Shown piece after piece: positions 43,301 through 51,332 of a stretch of DNA of 64,000 nucleotides. Under the pieces are notes generated by a model. The model searched no databases, was not told where the DNA came from, and saw only the letters and a program-made list of their open reading frames with translations. Made by a program: the position numbers and the translations under genes. The DNA comes from Kitasatospora mediocidica KCTC 9733 (GTDB taxonomy: Bacteria > Actinomycetota > Actinomycetes > Streptomycetales > Streptomycetaceae): the NCBI RefSeq assembly GCF_000744225.1, contig NZ_JQLN01000005.1, forward strand, positions 1,550,001 through 1,614,000, read 5' to 3'. Position 1 is the first letter of the stretch. Each line of letters begins with the position of its first letter.

Positions 43301-43875
43301 CCACCGTGCTCGCGGTGCCCGACCGGCGGGGAGAGTTGAGCCTGGCCGCCTTCCTCACCGTGGCGCAGGGCGAACGCGTGCCGAGCCCCGACCAGTTGCG
43401 CAGGCACCTGGGCCGGATCGTGCCCACCCCGATGATCCCCTCCTCGTACACCCTGCTGGACGTCTTCCCGCTGACCCCCAACGGGAAGGTCGACCGCGCC
43501 GCGTTGCCGTTGCCCGACGAGAGCGGCCCGGCCACCCGCGCCGCGCACGTACCGCCCTCGGACGACGTGCAGCGGGTGCTGGCCGGAGTCTGGGAGCAGG
43601 CGTTGACCTGTCAGGGGATCGGGGTCCACGACGACTTCTTCGACCTGGGTGGCCACTCACTGCTGGCGACCCTGGTGGTCTCCAACATCCGGCAGCTGTT
43701 CCGGATCGAGCTGCCGTTGCACTTCTTCATCGAGGCACCGACCGTCGCGGCCCTCGCCACGCTGGTGCGCGAGCAGGGCGGGCACAGCGGCATCGACATC
43801 GACCGGGTGGCCGCGCTGGTCCTTCAGGTCCAGCGGATGTCCGCCGCCGAGGTGGACGCCGGCCTGCGCGCCTGA
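40351..43875 (+). CDS. NRPS module C-A-T with acidic A-domain pocket
   Basis: 1174 residues. A disordered N-terminus carries five QET(A/P) repeats (26-45). The C domain follows with intact HHIVVDG at 219-225. The A domain has YTSGSTGLPKG and CYGPTESTIDV. The T domain has GGHSL with Ser about 1103, and a helical tail follows. The pocket read as D-P-W-D-Q-G-C-I-D-K matches no code I know; Asp at position 278 is acidic and could bind a basic side chain such as an arginine derivative, which would fit the VioC-like hydroxylase. GTG 40351 has GGAGG 4 bases upstream. There is no thioesterase or epimerase domain. It is followed by the exporter-peptidase fusion. Confidence 0.93.
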   Translation: MSEPTTASTLPSAVARAANDPASAPQETAQETPQETAQETAQETALTRALSELSPERRALLSLRLARKRAEQAAVPRLPRTPGTNRHPASHGQERLYFQYELAPQAITYLLPIVLRLRGDLREDALRSALATVLDRHEALRTGFEVAPGQGLVQVISAPGAVAVELRAEEVRADEVDARVHALTTRPFDLTDPSLLRAALWRVTDGERAGTWVLALCVHHIVVDGWSLGVLVDDLMEAYTAAVRERPVDLPELPVQYSDFAAWQRASSGADDARRHVAYWHDALAGAPELHLPGDRARPVEPTFRGSAVPLPLSPELTEQITALAQSEQATPFMVLLAAFAVVLHRWSGQRDLVIGTPVAGRSRPELERLVGFFVNTLPLRLDLDDTVSFRELLRHTRVRTLDGISHQDVPYERIVQAAGDERAAGRSSLLHVMLALRNVPFGQLRLPGVEVEIVDLTSSGADLDLTLEFSPTSEGGLSGWLGYSCDLFDEETATRIAEALHTVLTAVATDGDSTLRDLPVLSAVQRRQLLAMSGPASAACPPRLLTDWFADQVAAAPDAVAVIADPGDLAQPAPCLTYRELDERANQLAHWLRESGVRTEDRVGLCLPRGLDFAVALLGVLKAGALYVPLEPDHPAERHEQLIRDARTVKVLALAEGVDRVPVITLDGRDAPVEVVALDTLGEALRSRPVQRPQIALTPDNAAYVLYTSGSTGLPKGVVVPHRAISNRVREMIDSLGFGPADTVLHKTPITADPSLWELLVPLLSGARLVMAAPRRNTDAGYVHQVLTRHQVTACDFVPSTLRPVVEEPGFAEAARSLRLAQSGGEELTAELAGRFLALAPHADLYNCYGPTESTIDVAMHRVPTPVPQPVPIGSPIAGVKLYVLDEFGRIQPIGVAGELLIGGVQLARGYLDRPGQTAERYVPHPFAPGERLYRTGDRARWKADGTLEFLGRLDHQVKIRGYRVEPAEVETALRTHSAVAEATVLAVPDRRGELSLAAFLTVAQGERVPSPDQLRRHLGRIVPTPMIPSSYTLLDVFPLTPNGKVDRAALPLPDESGPATRAAHVPPSDDVQRVLAGVWEQALTCQGIGVHDDFFDLGGHSLLATLVVSNIRQLFRIELPLHFFIEAPTVAALATLVREQGGHSGIDIDRVAALVLQVQRMSAAEVDAGLRA
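40426..40485 (+). repeat. Five 12-bp tandem repeats in an NRPS N-terminus
   Basis: Five copies of CAGGAAACCGCG (the second has CCCCG) encode QETA/QETP repeats. The unit is a multiple of 3, so copy changes keep the frame. They lie in the N-terminal docking region before the C domain. Confidence 0.95.
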
Positions 43876-43947
43876 GCCGCACCGCAGCCCCACCCCGACC
43901 CAACCCCCACCACGTACCCGTTCCACTCCGAACAGAAGGGCCCGTCC

Positions 43948-46900
43948 GTGGCCACCCAGACCCTGCCGCAGGCGGCACCCGACCGGCGCCGTTTCGCCCA
44001 CGGTTTCCGCCGACTGTGGAGCGCCACCACGCTCTCCGGCCTCGGTGACGGAGTCCGGCTCACCGCCTTCGCGGTGTTCGCCGCCGCGCTCACCTCCGAT
44101 CCCTTCCAGGTGGCCCTGGTCACCGTCGCGGCCAAGCTGCCCTGGCTGTGCATAGGCCCGTTCACCGGCACGCTGGCGGACAGCATCGACCGCTGGCGTG
44201 CGCTGTGGATATGCGACGCGGTCCGGACCCTGATCATCGGTGTTTTCGCCCTGCTGGCCTTCACCGGGCAGGCGAGTATCCCGGTGCTCGCCGTGACGGC
44301 CTTCGTGCTGACCTCGGTCGAGACGCTGGCGGAGAACATCGCGCAGGCGGTGGTGCCCGACGTGGTCGGGACAGCGTCCCTGGACACCGCCAACAGCCGT
44401 TTGATGGGTGGTCAGTTCGCCACCACCGAATTCATCGGCGCACCGCTGGGCGCCTTCCTCTTCGGCATCTCGCACGCCCTGCCGTTCACCCTGGACAGCG
44501 TCTCGTTCGCCCTCTCGGCCGGTCTGATCCTCACCATCCGCCGGAGCCGGCCCGCCACCCCGGGCGACCTGGCCGAGCCGTCGGCCCCGGTCGAGCGGAT
44601 GACGCCGCGCAGGCTGCGCGAGCAGACCGCCGAGGGCGCCCGCTGGCTCTACCGGCACCGTGGACTGCGGACGCTCTGCCTGCTGATCGGCACGCTGAAC
44701 TTCTCCGTGGTGGCCGTGCTGGGCATCGACGTGCTCTACGCGTTGAAGGTCCTGCACATCGGCCGCACCGGCTACGGGCTGATGATGGTCGCCATCGCGG
44801 TCGGCGGGCTGGCCGGCCTGCTGGTGGCGCCACGGATCGTCGAGCGGGCCGGGCGGGGCCGTACGCTCCACCTCGCCTTCCTGCTCTGCCCGGCGGCCTT
44901 CCTGACCGCCGCCTTCACCCGCAATCCGTACCTGGCCTCCGCGGCCCTCAGCCTCGTCGGGGCGAGCATCGCGCTGACGAACGTCGTCACCGCCTCACTG
45001 CGTCAGACGATCATCCCCACCGGGCTGTTCGGCCGGGTCAACGGTGCGTATCGCATGATCATCAACGGCCTGTCGCCGCTCGGCGGCCTGGTCGGCGGTG
45101 TGGTGGCGACCAGCTTCGGGCTGACGGCTCCGTTCCTGATGTCAGCCGCGCTGATGACCACCGCCGCCGTCGCGGCGCTCGTCCTGCTGCCCCCGGACGG
45201 CCTGGACGGGACGACCTCGGACACCGGCGCCGGCCCCGGCCGAGGTGCCGGGACGACGGCCCGCCGTTCCAAGCGCCGGGCCGCGCAGGCCCTGCTGGTC
45301 GGCGCCGCCCTGCTGGCCGCCTCGGCCGCGGCGTACACCACCGTGCGCGCCCCCGGCCCGCTGCCCGCCGACGCGCCGAGCGGTGACTTCTCGGCGGTCC
45401 GCGCCCACCGGTACCTGAGCGAGCTGGTCACCGCCCCCCATGCCGTGGGCACGGCCGAGCACGACCGCGTCCGGGACCGGATCGTCGGTGAGCTGACCGC
45501 ACTCGGCCTGCACCCCCAGCTGGAGAGCGCCACCGCCACGGCCACCGGATCCGGCGCCGCCGCGGCCGCCCGGGTGCAGAACATCAGCGCGACCCTGCCC
45601 GGCACGGACCCGACCGGTCGGATCATGATCGTCGCGCACTACGACTCGGTCGAGATCGGCCCGGGAGCCACCGACGACGGCATCGGGGTGTCGAGCATCC
45701 TCGAAACCGTCCGGGCGCTGAAGTCCGGTCCGGCACCACGCAACGACGTCACCTTCCTGCTCACCGACGGTGAGGAGGCGGACCTGATGGGCTCGCGCGC
45801 CTTCACGGCCGCGGGGACGGCCGAGAACCCGACCGACCCGGCCCACACCGTGGTGCTCAACCTGGAGGCCCGCGGGACGTCCGGGCGGGCGGTGATGTTC
45901 GAGACCGGCGCACACAACGGCGCCCTGGTCCCGACACTCGCCGACCACACACCCGTCGCCACCTCGTTCTCCTACGAGGTGTACCGGCTGCTGGCCAACG
46001 ACACCGACTTCACCATCTTCCGCCGCGCCGGCATGACCGGCATGAACTTCGCCGTCATCGGCGGTGCGTCCAACTACCACACCCCGCAGGACAGTCTGGC
46101 CAACGCCAGCCAGTCGAGCCTGCAGGACATGGGCTCCAGCGTCCTGGCCGCCGCCAGGCAGCTGGCCGGCGCCGACCTCGCCGACCTCACCGCGCAGTCC
46201 GACAGCACCTACTTCACGCTCTGGGGCGTGCTGCTGCACTACCCGACCGGCCTGGTCGTGCCGCTCGCTGCGCTCATCACCCTCGCCTTCCTCGCCGCCG
46301 GGTGGTTCGCCCGGCGCCGCGGCGCCCTCCGGGTCCGGGCCGCGCTGGTCACGGCGGCCACCCTGCCGCTGCCGCTGCTCGGCGCCGCTGCCGTCGGCCT
46401 GGCCGGGTGGCAGCTGCTGACCGTGGTCCGGCCGGACTACCTGGGCTTCATGCTGGGTGACCCGTACCGGCCCGCGCTCGCCGAGATCGGCCTCGGTGTC
46501 GTGGCCGCGGCGCTGATCTGGGGCTGGGCCGCCGCCCTGCGCCGCCACCGCCGCACCCGCAACGGCACCGCCGCCGGCTCCGGGTACGGCGTCGTCGAGT
46601 TGAGTGCCGGCGTGACCGGGGTGCTGGTCCTGCTGGCCCTGCTGACCGCAGTGGTCTTCCCGGGTGCGTCGTACATGTTCGTCTGGCCGGCGCTGGCCGG
46701 TTCGGCGGGCCTGGCCGTGGCGGCCGCGCTTCCTGCCGGTTCGCCGTGGCGCGGTGCCTGCGCGTCGCTGGCGGCCGTTCCCGTCGCCGCGCTGCTCACC
46801 CCGGTCGTGATCATGCTCTTCGCGACCGTGGGCCTGATCTACGCCGCGATCCCGCTCCTCGTGGCGGCGCTGCTGGCCGCGCCGGTGCTGGTACCCGCCG

Positions 46901-47610
46901 CTCCGGTCCTGCGCGGCCGCCGGGTCCTGGCCGTCGTCTGCGCGCTCACCGCGTTGGGCACGGCGACGGTCGTCACCGGGACGGTCCGCGACCGGACCGA
47001 CGCGGCCCACCCGGTCCAGGTCAGCCTGATGTACGCGCTGGACGCCGACACCGGCCAGGCGCGCTGGGTCAGCGACGGCCGAGTCGCCAACCCGTGGGTG
47101 CACCGTTACGTGTCGGGCGACCCGGTCGGCCTGAAGGGCGAGTTTCCCGCGCTGCTCGGCACCGACTCCTGGCAGGTGGGCCCGGCTCCGGCCACCACCG
47201 TCCCGCTGCCGACTCTTCAGGTCGCAGCCGACCAGCGGCAGGACGGCGTTCGCACCGTCACCGTGCACCTGGGCTCGCAGTTCGGCCTGCCGACCCAGCT
47301 CATGCTGTATGTCGACACGGACGGCGCCACCGTCGAGAGCGCCCGCTACGGCACGACCGAGCTGGCCGGTGGCCACAACCGGCCGACCGCCCTGAACCAG
47401 TGGAAGTGGGGCTTCATCGCCGTCGCTCCCGGCCCCGACGGCGTCGACCTGACCCTGCGGGTCCGTGCCGACGGACCGCTGCGCCTGCGGATGGTGGCCC
47501 AGACCCCGACCCTGCCGGACCCGGCCCTGCGCACCCCGCGGCCCGCCACCGTGAACTGGTCCGGCGACAGCGCCGGTTACACCGTGGCCACCCGCGCCTT
47601 CACCGTCTGA
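43948..47610 (+). CDS. Fusion of MFS exporter and M28 zinc metallopeptidase
   Basis: 1220 residues in one uninterrupted frame. Residues about 15-420 form an MFS drug-exporter domain (LSGLGDGVRLTAFAVFAA, TGLFGRVNGAYRMI). After one further membrane helix comes an M28 aminopeptidase domain with a full metal set: H564 in AHYDS, D576/D577 in GATDDG, E609/E610 in TDGEEADLMGS, E640 in NLEARG and H711 in NYHTPQDS. Several more membrane helices (about 750-1030) and an exported beta-rich C-terminal domain follow, the layout of multi-pass M28 proteins. The peptidase is predicted to face outside. Position directly after an NRPS gene suggests export plus cleavage of the product, comparable in logic to ZmaM or ClbP prodrug peptidases, which are serine enzymes. 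GTG start with GAAGGG upstream. Confidence 0.92.
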   Translation: MATQTLPQAAPDRRRFAHGFRRLWSATTLSGLGDGVRLTAFAVFAAALTSDPFQVALVTVAAKLPWLCIGPFTGTLADSIDRWRALWICDAVRTLIIGVFALLAFTGQASIPVLAVTAFVLTSVETLAENIAQAVVPDVVGTASLDTANSRLMGGQFATTEFIGAPLGAFLFGISHALPFTLDSVSFALSAGLILTIRRSRPATPGDLAEPSAPVERMTPRRLREQTAEGARWLYRHRGLRTLCLLIGTLNFSVVAVLGIDVLYALKVLHIGRTGYGLMMVAIAVGGLAGLLVAPRIVERAGRGRTLHLAFLLCPAAFLTAAFTRNPYLASAALSLVGASIALTNVVTASLRQTIIPTGLFGRVNGAYRMIINGLSPLGGLVGGVVATSFGLTAPFLMSAALMTTAAVAALVLLPPDGLDGTTSDTGAGPGRGAGTTARRSKRRAAQALLVGAALLAASAAAYTTVRAPGPLPADAPSGDFSAVRAHRYLSELVTAPHAVGTAEHDRVRDRIVGELTALGLHPQLESATATATGSGAAAAARVQNISATLPGTDPTGRIMIVAHYDSVEIGPGATDDGIGVSSILETVRALKSGPAPRNDVTFLLTDGEEADLMGSRAFTAAGTAENPTDPAHTVVLNLEARGTSGRAVMFETGAHNGALVPTLADHTPVATSFSYEVYRLLANDTDFTIFRRAGMTGMNFAVIGGASNYHTPQDSLANASQSSLQDMGSSVLAAARQLAGADLADLTAQSDSTYFTLWGVLLHYPTGLVVPLAALITLAFLAAGWFARRRGALRVRAALVTAATLPLPLLGAAAVGLAGWQLLTVVRPDYLGFMLGDPYRPALAEIGLGVVAAALIWGWAAALRRHRRTRNGTAAGSGYGVVELSAGVTGVLVLLALLTAVVFPGASYMFVWPALAGSAGLAVAAALPAGSPWRGACASLAAVPVAALLTPVVIMLFATVGLIYAAIPLLVAALLAAPVLVPAAPVLRGRRVLAVVCALTALGTATVVTGTVRDRTDAAHPVQVSLMYALDADTGQARWVSDGRVANPWVHRYVSGDPVGLKGEFPALLGTDSWQVGPAPATTVPLPTLQVAADQRQDGVRTVTVHLGSQFGLPTQLMLYVDTDGATVESARYGTTELAGGHNRPTALNQWKWGFIAVAPGPDGVDLTLRVRADGPLRLRMVAQTPTLPDPALRTPRPATVNWSGDSAGYTVATRAFTV

Positions 47611-47642
47611 CCCCGCCCCCACCGCGATCGATGAGGACCACC

Positions 47643-49127
47643 ATGAGCAGCCCCGGCACGGACGACGAACGCCGTCTGCACGAACTGGGCTATGCCCAGG
47701 AGCTCCAGCGCAGACTCTCCGCCTTCTCGAACTTCGGTGTCTCCTTCACCATCATCTCGGTGCTCTCGGGGTGCCTGACCCTGTACGGCTTCGGCATGAA
47801 GACCGGCGGTCCCGTCCTGATCGTCTGGGGGTGGCCGCTGGTCGGCCTGATGACGCTCTTCGTGGGCCTCGCGATGGCCGAGGTGTGCTCCAGCTACCCC
47901 ACCGCGGGCGGTCTGTACTACTGGTCGGCGAAGCTTGCCGACTCGAACAAGGCCGCCTGGGCCTGGTTCACCGGGTGGTTCAACTTCCTCGGTCAGGTGG
48001 CCGTCACCGCGGGTGTCGACTTCGGCGCGGCGACCTTCCTCAACGCGCTGCTCGACCTCCAGGGCTGGTACTCCGCGACGATGGCGCACACCGTCGTGCT
48101 GTTCGGCGCGATCCTGCTGGTGCACGGTCTGCTGAACCAGTTCGGCATCCGGCTGCTCCTGCTGCTCAACAACCTCAGCGTCTGGTGGCATGTGCTGGGT
48201 GTCCTGGTGATCGTCGCCGTCCTGGCCGTCCAGCCGGCCCACCACGCCTCCACGGCCTTCGTGTTCGGCCACTTCGCCAACAGCACGGGCTTCGGTTCGG
48301 GGCTGTACGTCTCGGCCCTGGGCCTGTTGCTGGCGCAGTACACCTTCACCGGCTACGACGCCTCGGCGCACATGACCGAGGAGACCCACGATGCGGCGCG
48401 TTCGGGCCCGAAGAGCATCGTGATGTCGATCGTGGTGTCACTGGTCGTCGGCTGGGTCCTGCTGATCGGCCTCACCTACGCCATCCAGGACTACGCGGCG
48501 GAGGCCGCGGCCGACGTCCCGCCCGCCCAGATCTTCATCGACGCGGTCGGCCTGACCACGGGCAAACTGCTGCTGCTCATCGTGGTGGGGGCCCAGCTGT
48601 TCTGCGGAATGTCCTCGGTCACCGCCAACTCCCGGATGATCTACGCCTTTTCGCGGGACGGTGCGCTGCCGTTCTCCTCGTTCTGGCACCGGGTGAACCC
48701 GCGGACCCAGACCCCCGCGAACGCCATCTGGCTGGCCGTCGGCGGTGCGTTCCTGCTGGGGCTGCCGGCCCTGTGGAACCTGACCGCGTACGGCGCGGTC
48801 ACTTCCATCGCGGTCATCGGCCTCTACATCTCGTACGTCATCCCCACCTATCTGCGGCTGCGCAAGGGCGAGGAGTTCGAGCGCGGCCCGTGGCACCTGG
48901 GGCGCTGGAGCCGGCCGGTCGGCCTTGTCGCGATGGCCTGGGTGGGCTGTGTCACCGTCCTGTTCGTCCTCCCGCAGAGCTCTCCCATCACGTGGGAGAC
49001 CTTCAACTACGCGCCGGTGGCCGTCCTGGTGGTGCTCGGCTTCGCCGGCACCTGGTGGCTGGCCTCGGCCCGCCACTGGTTCACCGGTCCCCGGATCGCC
49101 GGATCGACCGCCCTTCCGGAGGAGTAA
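47643..49127 (+). CDS. APC-family amino-acid/polyamine permease
   Basis: 494-residue transporter with about 12 membrane helices. Family motifs include FSNFGVSFTIISVLSG, SSYPTAGGLYYWSAKL and FTGYDASAHMTEET. The ATG at 47643 has GAGG upstream and is preferred over ATG 47631. It starts 32 bases after the exporter-peptidase and is followed 3 bases later by a glutamine-synthetase-like gene. The permease-ligase pairing is common in amine or polyamine utilisation, so this block may be a neighbour rather than part of the NRPS pathway. Confidence 0.92.
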   Translation: MSSPGTDDERRLHELGYAQELQRRLSAFSNFGVSFTIISVLSGCLTLYGFGMKTGGPVLIVWGWPLVGLMTLFVGLAMAEVCSSYPTAGGLYYWSAKLADSNKAAWAWFTGWFNFLGQVAVTAGVDFGAATFLNALLDLQGWYSATMAHTVVLFGAILLVHGLLNQFGIRLLLLLNNLSVWWHVLGVLVIVAVLAVQPAHHASTAFVFGHFANSTGFGSGLYVSALGLLLAQYTFTGYDASAHMTEETHDAARSGPKSIVMSIVVSLVVGWVLLIGLTYAIQDYAAEAAADVPPAQIFIDAVGLTTGKLLLLIVVGAQLFCGMSSVTANSRMIYAFSRDGALPFSSFWHRVNPRTQTPANAIWLAVGGAFLLGLPALWNLTAYGAVTSIAVIGLYISYVIPTYLRLRKGEEFERGPWHLGRWSRPVGLVAMAWVGCVTVLFVLPQSSPITWETFNYAPVAVLVVLGFAGTWWLASARHWFTGPRIAGSTALPEE

Positions 49128-49130
49128 CCC

Positions 49131-50495
49131 ATGACGAAGCGCAAAGGCATGCTCACCCTCGACGAGCTCCGGCACCAGGTGGCCGCCGAGGAGATCGACA
49201 CGGTCGTCCTCGCGTTCACCGACATGCAGGGCCGGCTCCAGGGCAAGCGCCTCTCGGCGGAGTTCTTCCTCGACGAGGTGGCCACCGGACACTCCGAGGG
49301 CTGCAACTACCTGTTGGCCGTGGACGTCGAGATGAACCCGGTGGACGGCTACGCGATGTCCTCCTGGGACCGTGGCTACGGGGACTTCGTCCTGGTACCC
49401 GATCTCACCACCCTGCGCCGGATGCCCTGGCACGAGGGGACCGCCCTGGTCATCGCCGACCTCAGCTGGCACGGCGGCGAGCCGGTGGTCGCCTCCCCCC
49501 GGCAGATCCTGCGGCGCCAGACGGACCGGCTGGCCGCGCGGGGCTGGCAGGCCATGGTGGGAACCGAGTTGGAGTTCATCGTCTACGAGGACAGCTACGA
49601 GCAGGCGTGGCAGCAGGGATACCGCGAGCTGCGGCCCAGCAACAGCTACAACGTGGACTACTCGATCCTCGGCACCTCACGGATCGAGCCGCTGCTGCGG
49701 CGGATCCGCACGGCCATGACCGGCGCCGGGATGTACGTGGAGTCCGCGAAGGGCGAGTGCAATCTCGGCCAGCACGAGATCGTGTTCCGGTACGACAGCG
49801 CTCTCGTCACCTGCGACAACCACGCGGTCTACAAGACCGGGGCGAAGGAGATCGCCGGGCAGTCGGGCCGCAGCCTCACCTTCATGGCCAAGCCCAACGA
49901 GCGCGAGGGCAACTCCTGCCACATCCACATCTCGCTGCGCGGTGCGGACGGCGCACCCGTGCTCGCCGGTGACGGCCGCTACGGTCTGTCCCCGACGGGT
50001 GAGCACTTCCTGGCGGGCCAGTTGGCCGCGCTCCGTGAGCTCACCCTCTTCTACGCACCCAACATCAACTCGTACAAGCGCTTCGTCGCGGGCAGTTTCG
50101 CCCCCACCAGCGTCCAATGGGGTCTCGACAACCGCACCTGCGCGCTGCGACTGGTCGGTCGGGGCTCCAGCCTGCGGGTCGAGAACCGCCTCCCCGGTGG
50201 CGACGTCAACCCGTACCTGGCGGTGGCCGGCCTGATCGCGGCCGGCCTGGACGGCATCGACCGGCAGCTGCCGCTGGAGGACGCCTTCGCGGGCAACGCC
50301 TATGCCGCCGAAGGCGCGAAGGCCCCCCGCGATCTGCGGGAGGCCCTCGAACTCTGGGAGCACAGCGCGCTCGCCCATCGGGTCTTCGGCCCGGAGGTCG
50401 TCGCCCACTACGCCAACCACGCCCGTACCGAGCTGGCCGCCTTCGACGCGGCCATCACCGACTGGGAACTGCGCCGCGGCTTCGAACGCCTCTGA
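49131..50495 (+). CDS. Glutamine-synthetase-like gamma-glutamyl ligase (PuuA/GlnA3-4 type)
   Basis: 454-residue ATP-dependent ligase of the GS fold. Visible GS motifs are VGTELEFIVYED, KGECNLGQHEIVFRY, TFMAKPNEREGNSCHIHISL, and NRTCALRLVGRG with ENRLPGGDVNPYLA. The N-terminus resembles the gamma-glutamylamide synthetases that act on polyamines or ethanolamine rather than true glutamine synthetase. It is 3 bases after the permease, consistent with one transcript and with import followed by gamma-glutamylation of an amine. A PuuD-like hydrolase that could remove gamma-glutamyl groups is encoded at 25102. Confidence 0.92.
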   Translation: MTKRKGMLTLDELRHQVAAEEIDTVVLAFTDMQGRLQGKRLSAEFFLDEVATGHSEGCNYLLAVDVEMNPVDGYAMSSWDRGYGDFVLVPDLTTLRRMPWHEGTALVIADLSWHGGEPVVASPRQILRRQTDRLAARGWQAMVGTELEFIVYEDSYEQAWQQGYRELRPSNSYNVDYSILGTSRIEPLLRRIRTAMTGAGMYVESAKGECNLGQHEIVFRYDSALVTCDNHAVYKTGAKEIAGQSGRSLTFMAKPNEREGNSCHIHISLRGADGAPVLAGDGRYGLSPTGEHFLAGQLAALRELTLFYAPNINSYKRFVAGSFAPTSVQWGLDNRTCALRLVGRGSSLRVENRLPGGDVNPYLAVAGLIAAGLDGIDRQLPLEDAFAGNAYAAEGAKAPRDLREALELWEHSALAHRVFGPEVVAHYANHARTELAAFDAAITDWELRRGFERL

Positions 50496-50534
50496 TCCGG
50501 CCCGGTCCGACCCCCCCAAGGAAGCGAGCACACC

Positions 50535-51299
50535 ATGAACCGACTCCAGGACCGCGTCGCCGTCGTGACGGGCGCGGGCAGCGGCATCGGCCTCGCCACC
50601 GTCCGCAGGCTCTCTTCGGAGGGCGCGAAGGTCGTCGTCGTCGACGTGGACGCGGAGGCCGGCCGAGCGGCGGCCGACGAGGTGAACGGCCTGTTCATCC
50701 AGGCGGACGTCACCGACGAGGCCGCCGTGCGGCGGATGTACGAGCAGACACAGGAGACGTTCGGCCGGATCGACATCGCCTTCAACAACGCGGGCATCTC
50801 GCCGCCCGAGGACGACTCGATCCTGACCACGGGCCTGGACGCCTGGCGCCGGGTTCAGGAGGTCAACCTGACCTCGGTCTTCCTGTGCTGCAAGTACGTC
50901 CTGCCGTACATGCAGCGGCAGGGCAGCGGCTCGATCATCAACACCGCCTCGTTCGTCGCGGTGATGGGCGCGGCGACCTCGCAGATCTCGTACACCGCCT
51001 CCAAGGGCGGCGTGCTGGCCATGACCCGGGAGCTGGGCGTGCAGTTCGCCCGGGAGGGCATCCGGGTCAACGCCCTGTGCCCCGGCCCGGTCAACACCCC
51101 CCTGCTGCGCGAACTGTTCGCGAAGGACCCCGAGCGCGCCGCACGCCGTCTGGTCCACATCCCCAGCGGCCGCTTCGCCGAGCCCGAGGAGATCGCCGCA
51201 GCGGTGGCCTTCCTCGCCAGCGACGATTCCTCGTTCATCACCGCCTCCGACTTCCTGGTCGACGGCGGCATCGCAGGGGCGTACGTCACCCCTGAGTGA
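50535..51299 (+). CDS. SDR-family dehydrogenase
   Basis: 254-residue classical short-chain dehydrogenase. TGAGSGIG binds NAD(P); S139, Y153 and K157 (YTASK) are the catalytic residues, NNAG is present, and the C-terminus has DFLVDGGIAGAYV. The ATG is preceded by AAGGAAGCGA, 39 bases after the ligase gene. It is probably the oxidation step of the same amine or alcohol pathway as the permease and ligase. The substrate is unknown. Confidence 0.92.
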   Translation: MNRLQDRVAVVTGAGSGIGLATVRRLSSEGAKVVVVDVDAEAGRAAADEVNGLFIQADVTDEAAVRRMYEQTQETFGRIDIAFNNAGISPPEDDSILTTGLDAWRRVQEVNLTSVFLCCKYVLPYMQRQGSGSIINTASFVAVMGAATSQISYTASKGGVLAMTRELGVQFAREGIRVNALCPGPVNTPLLRELFAKDPERAARRLVHIPSGRFAEPEEIAAAVAFLASDDSSFITASDFLVDGGIAGAYVTPE

Positions 51300-51332
51300 C
51301 CGTCCGGGACGCGCCCGGGGGATCCCGGGGGA

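Noticed and set aside
51300..51332. CCCGGG-rich dyad between the convergent SDR and lipoprotein genes as a terminator.
   Set aside because: The gap is only 33 bases and the complementarity is short, so it is not convincing as a discrete terminator.
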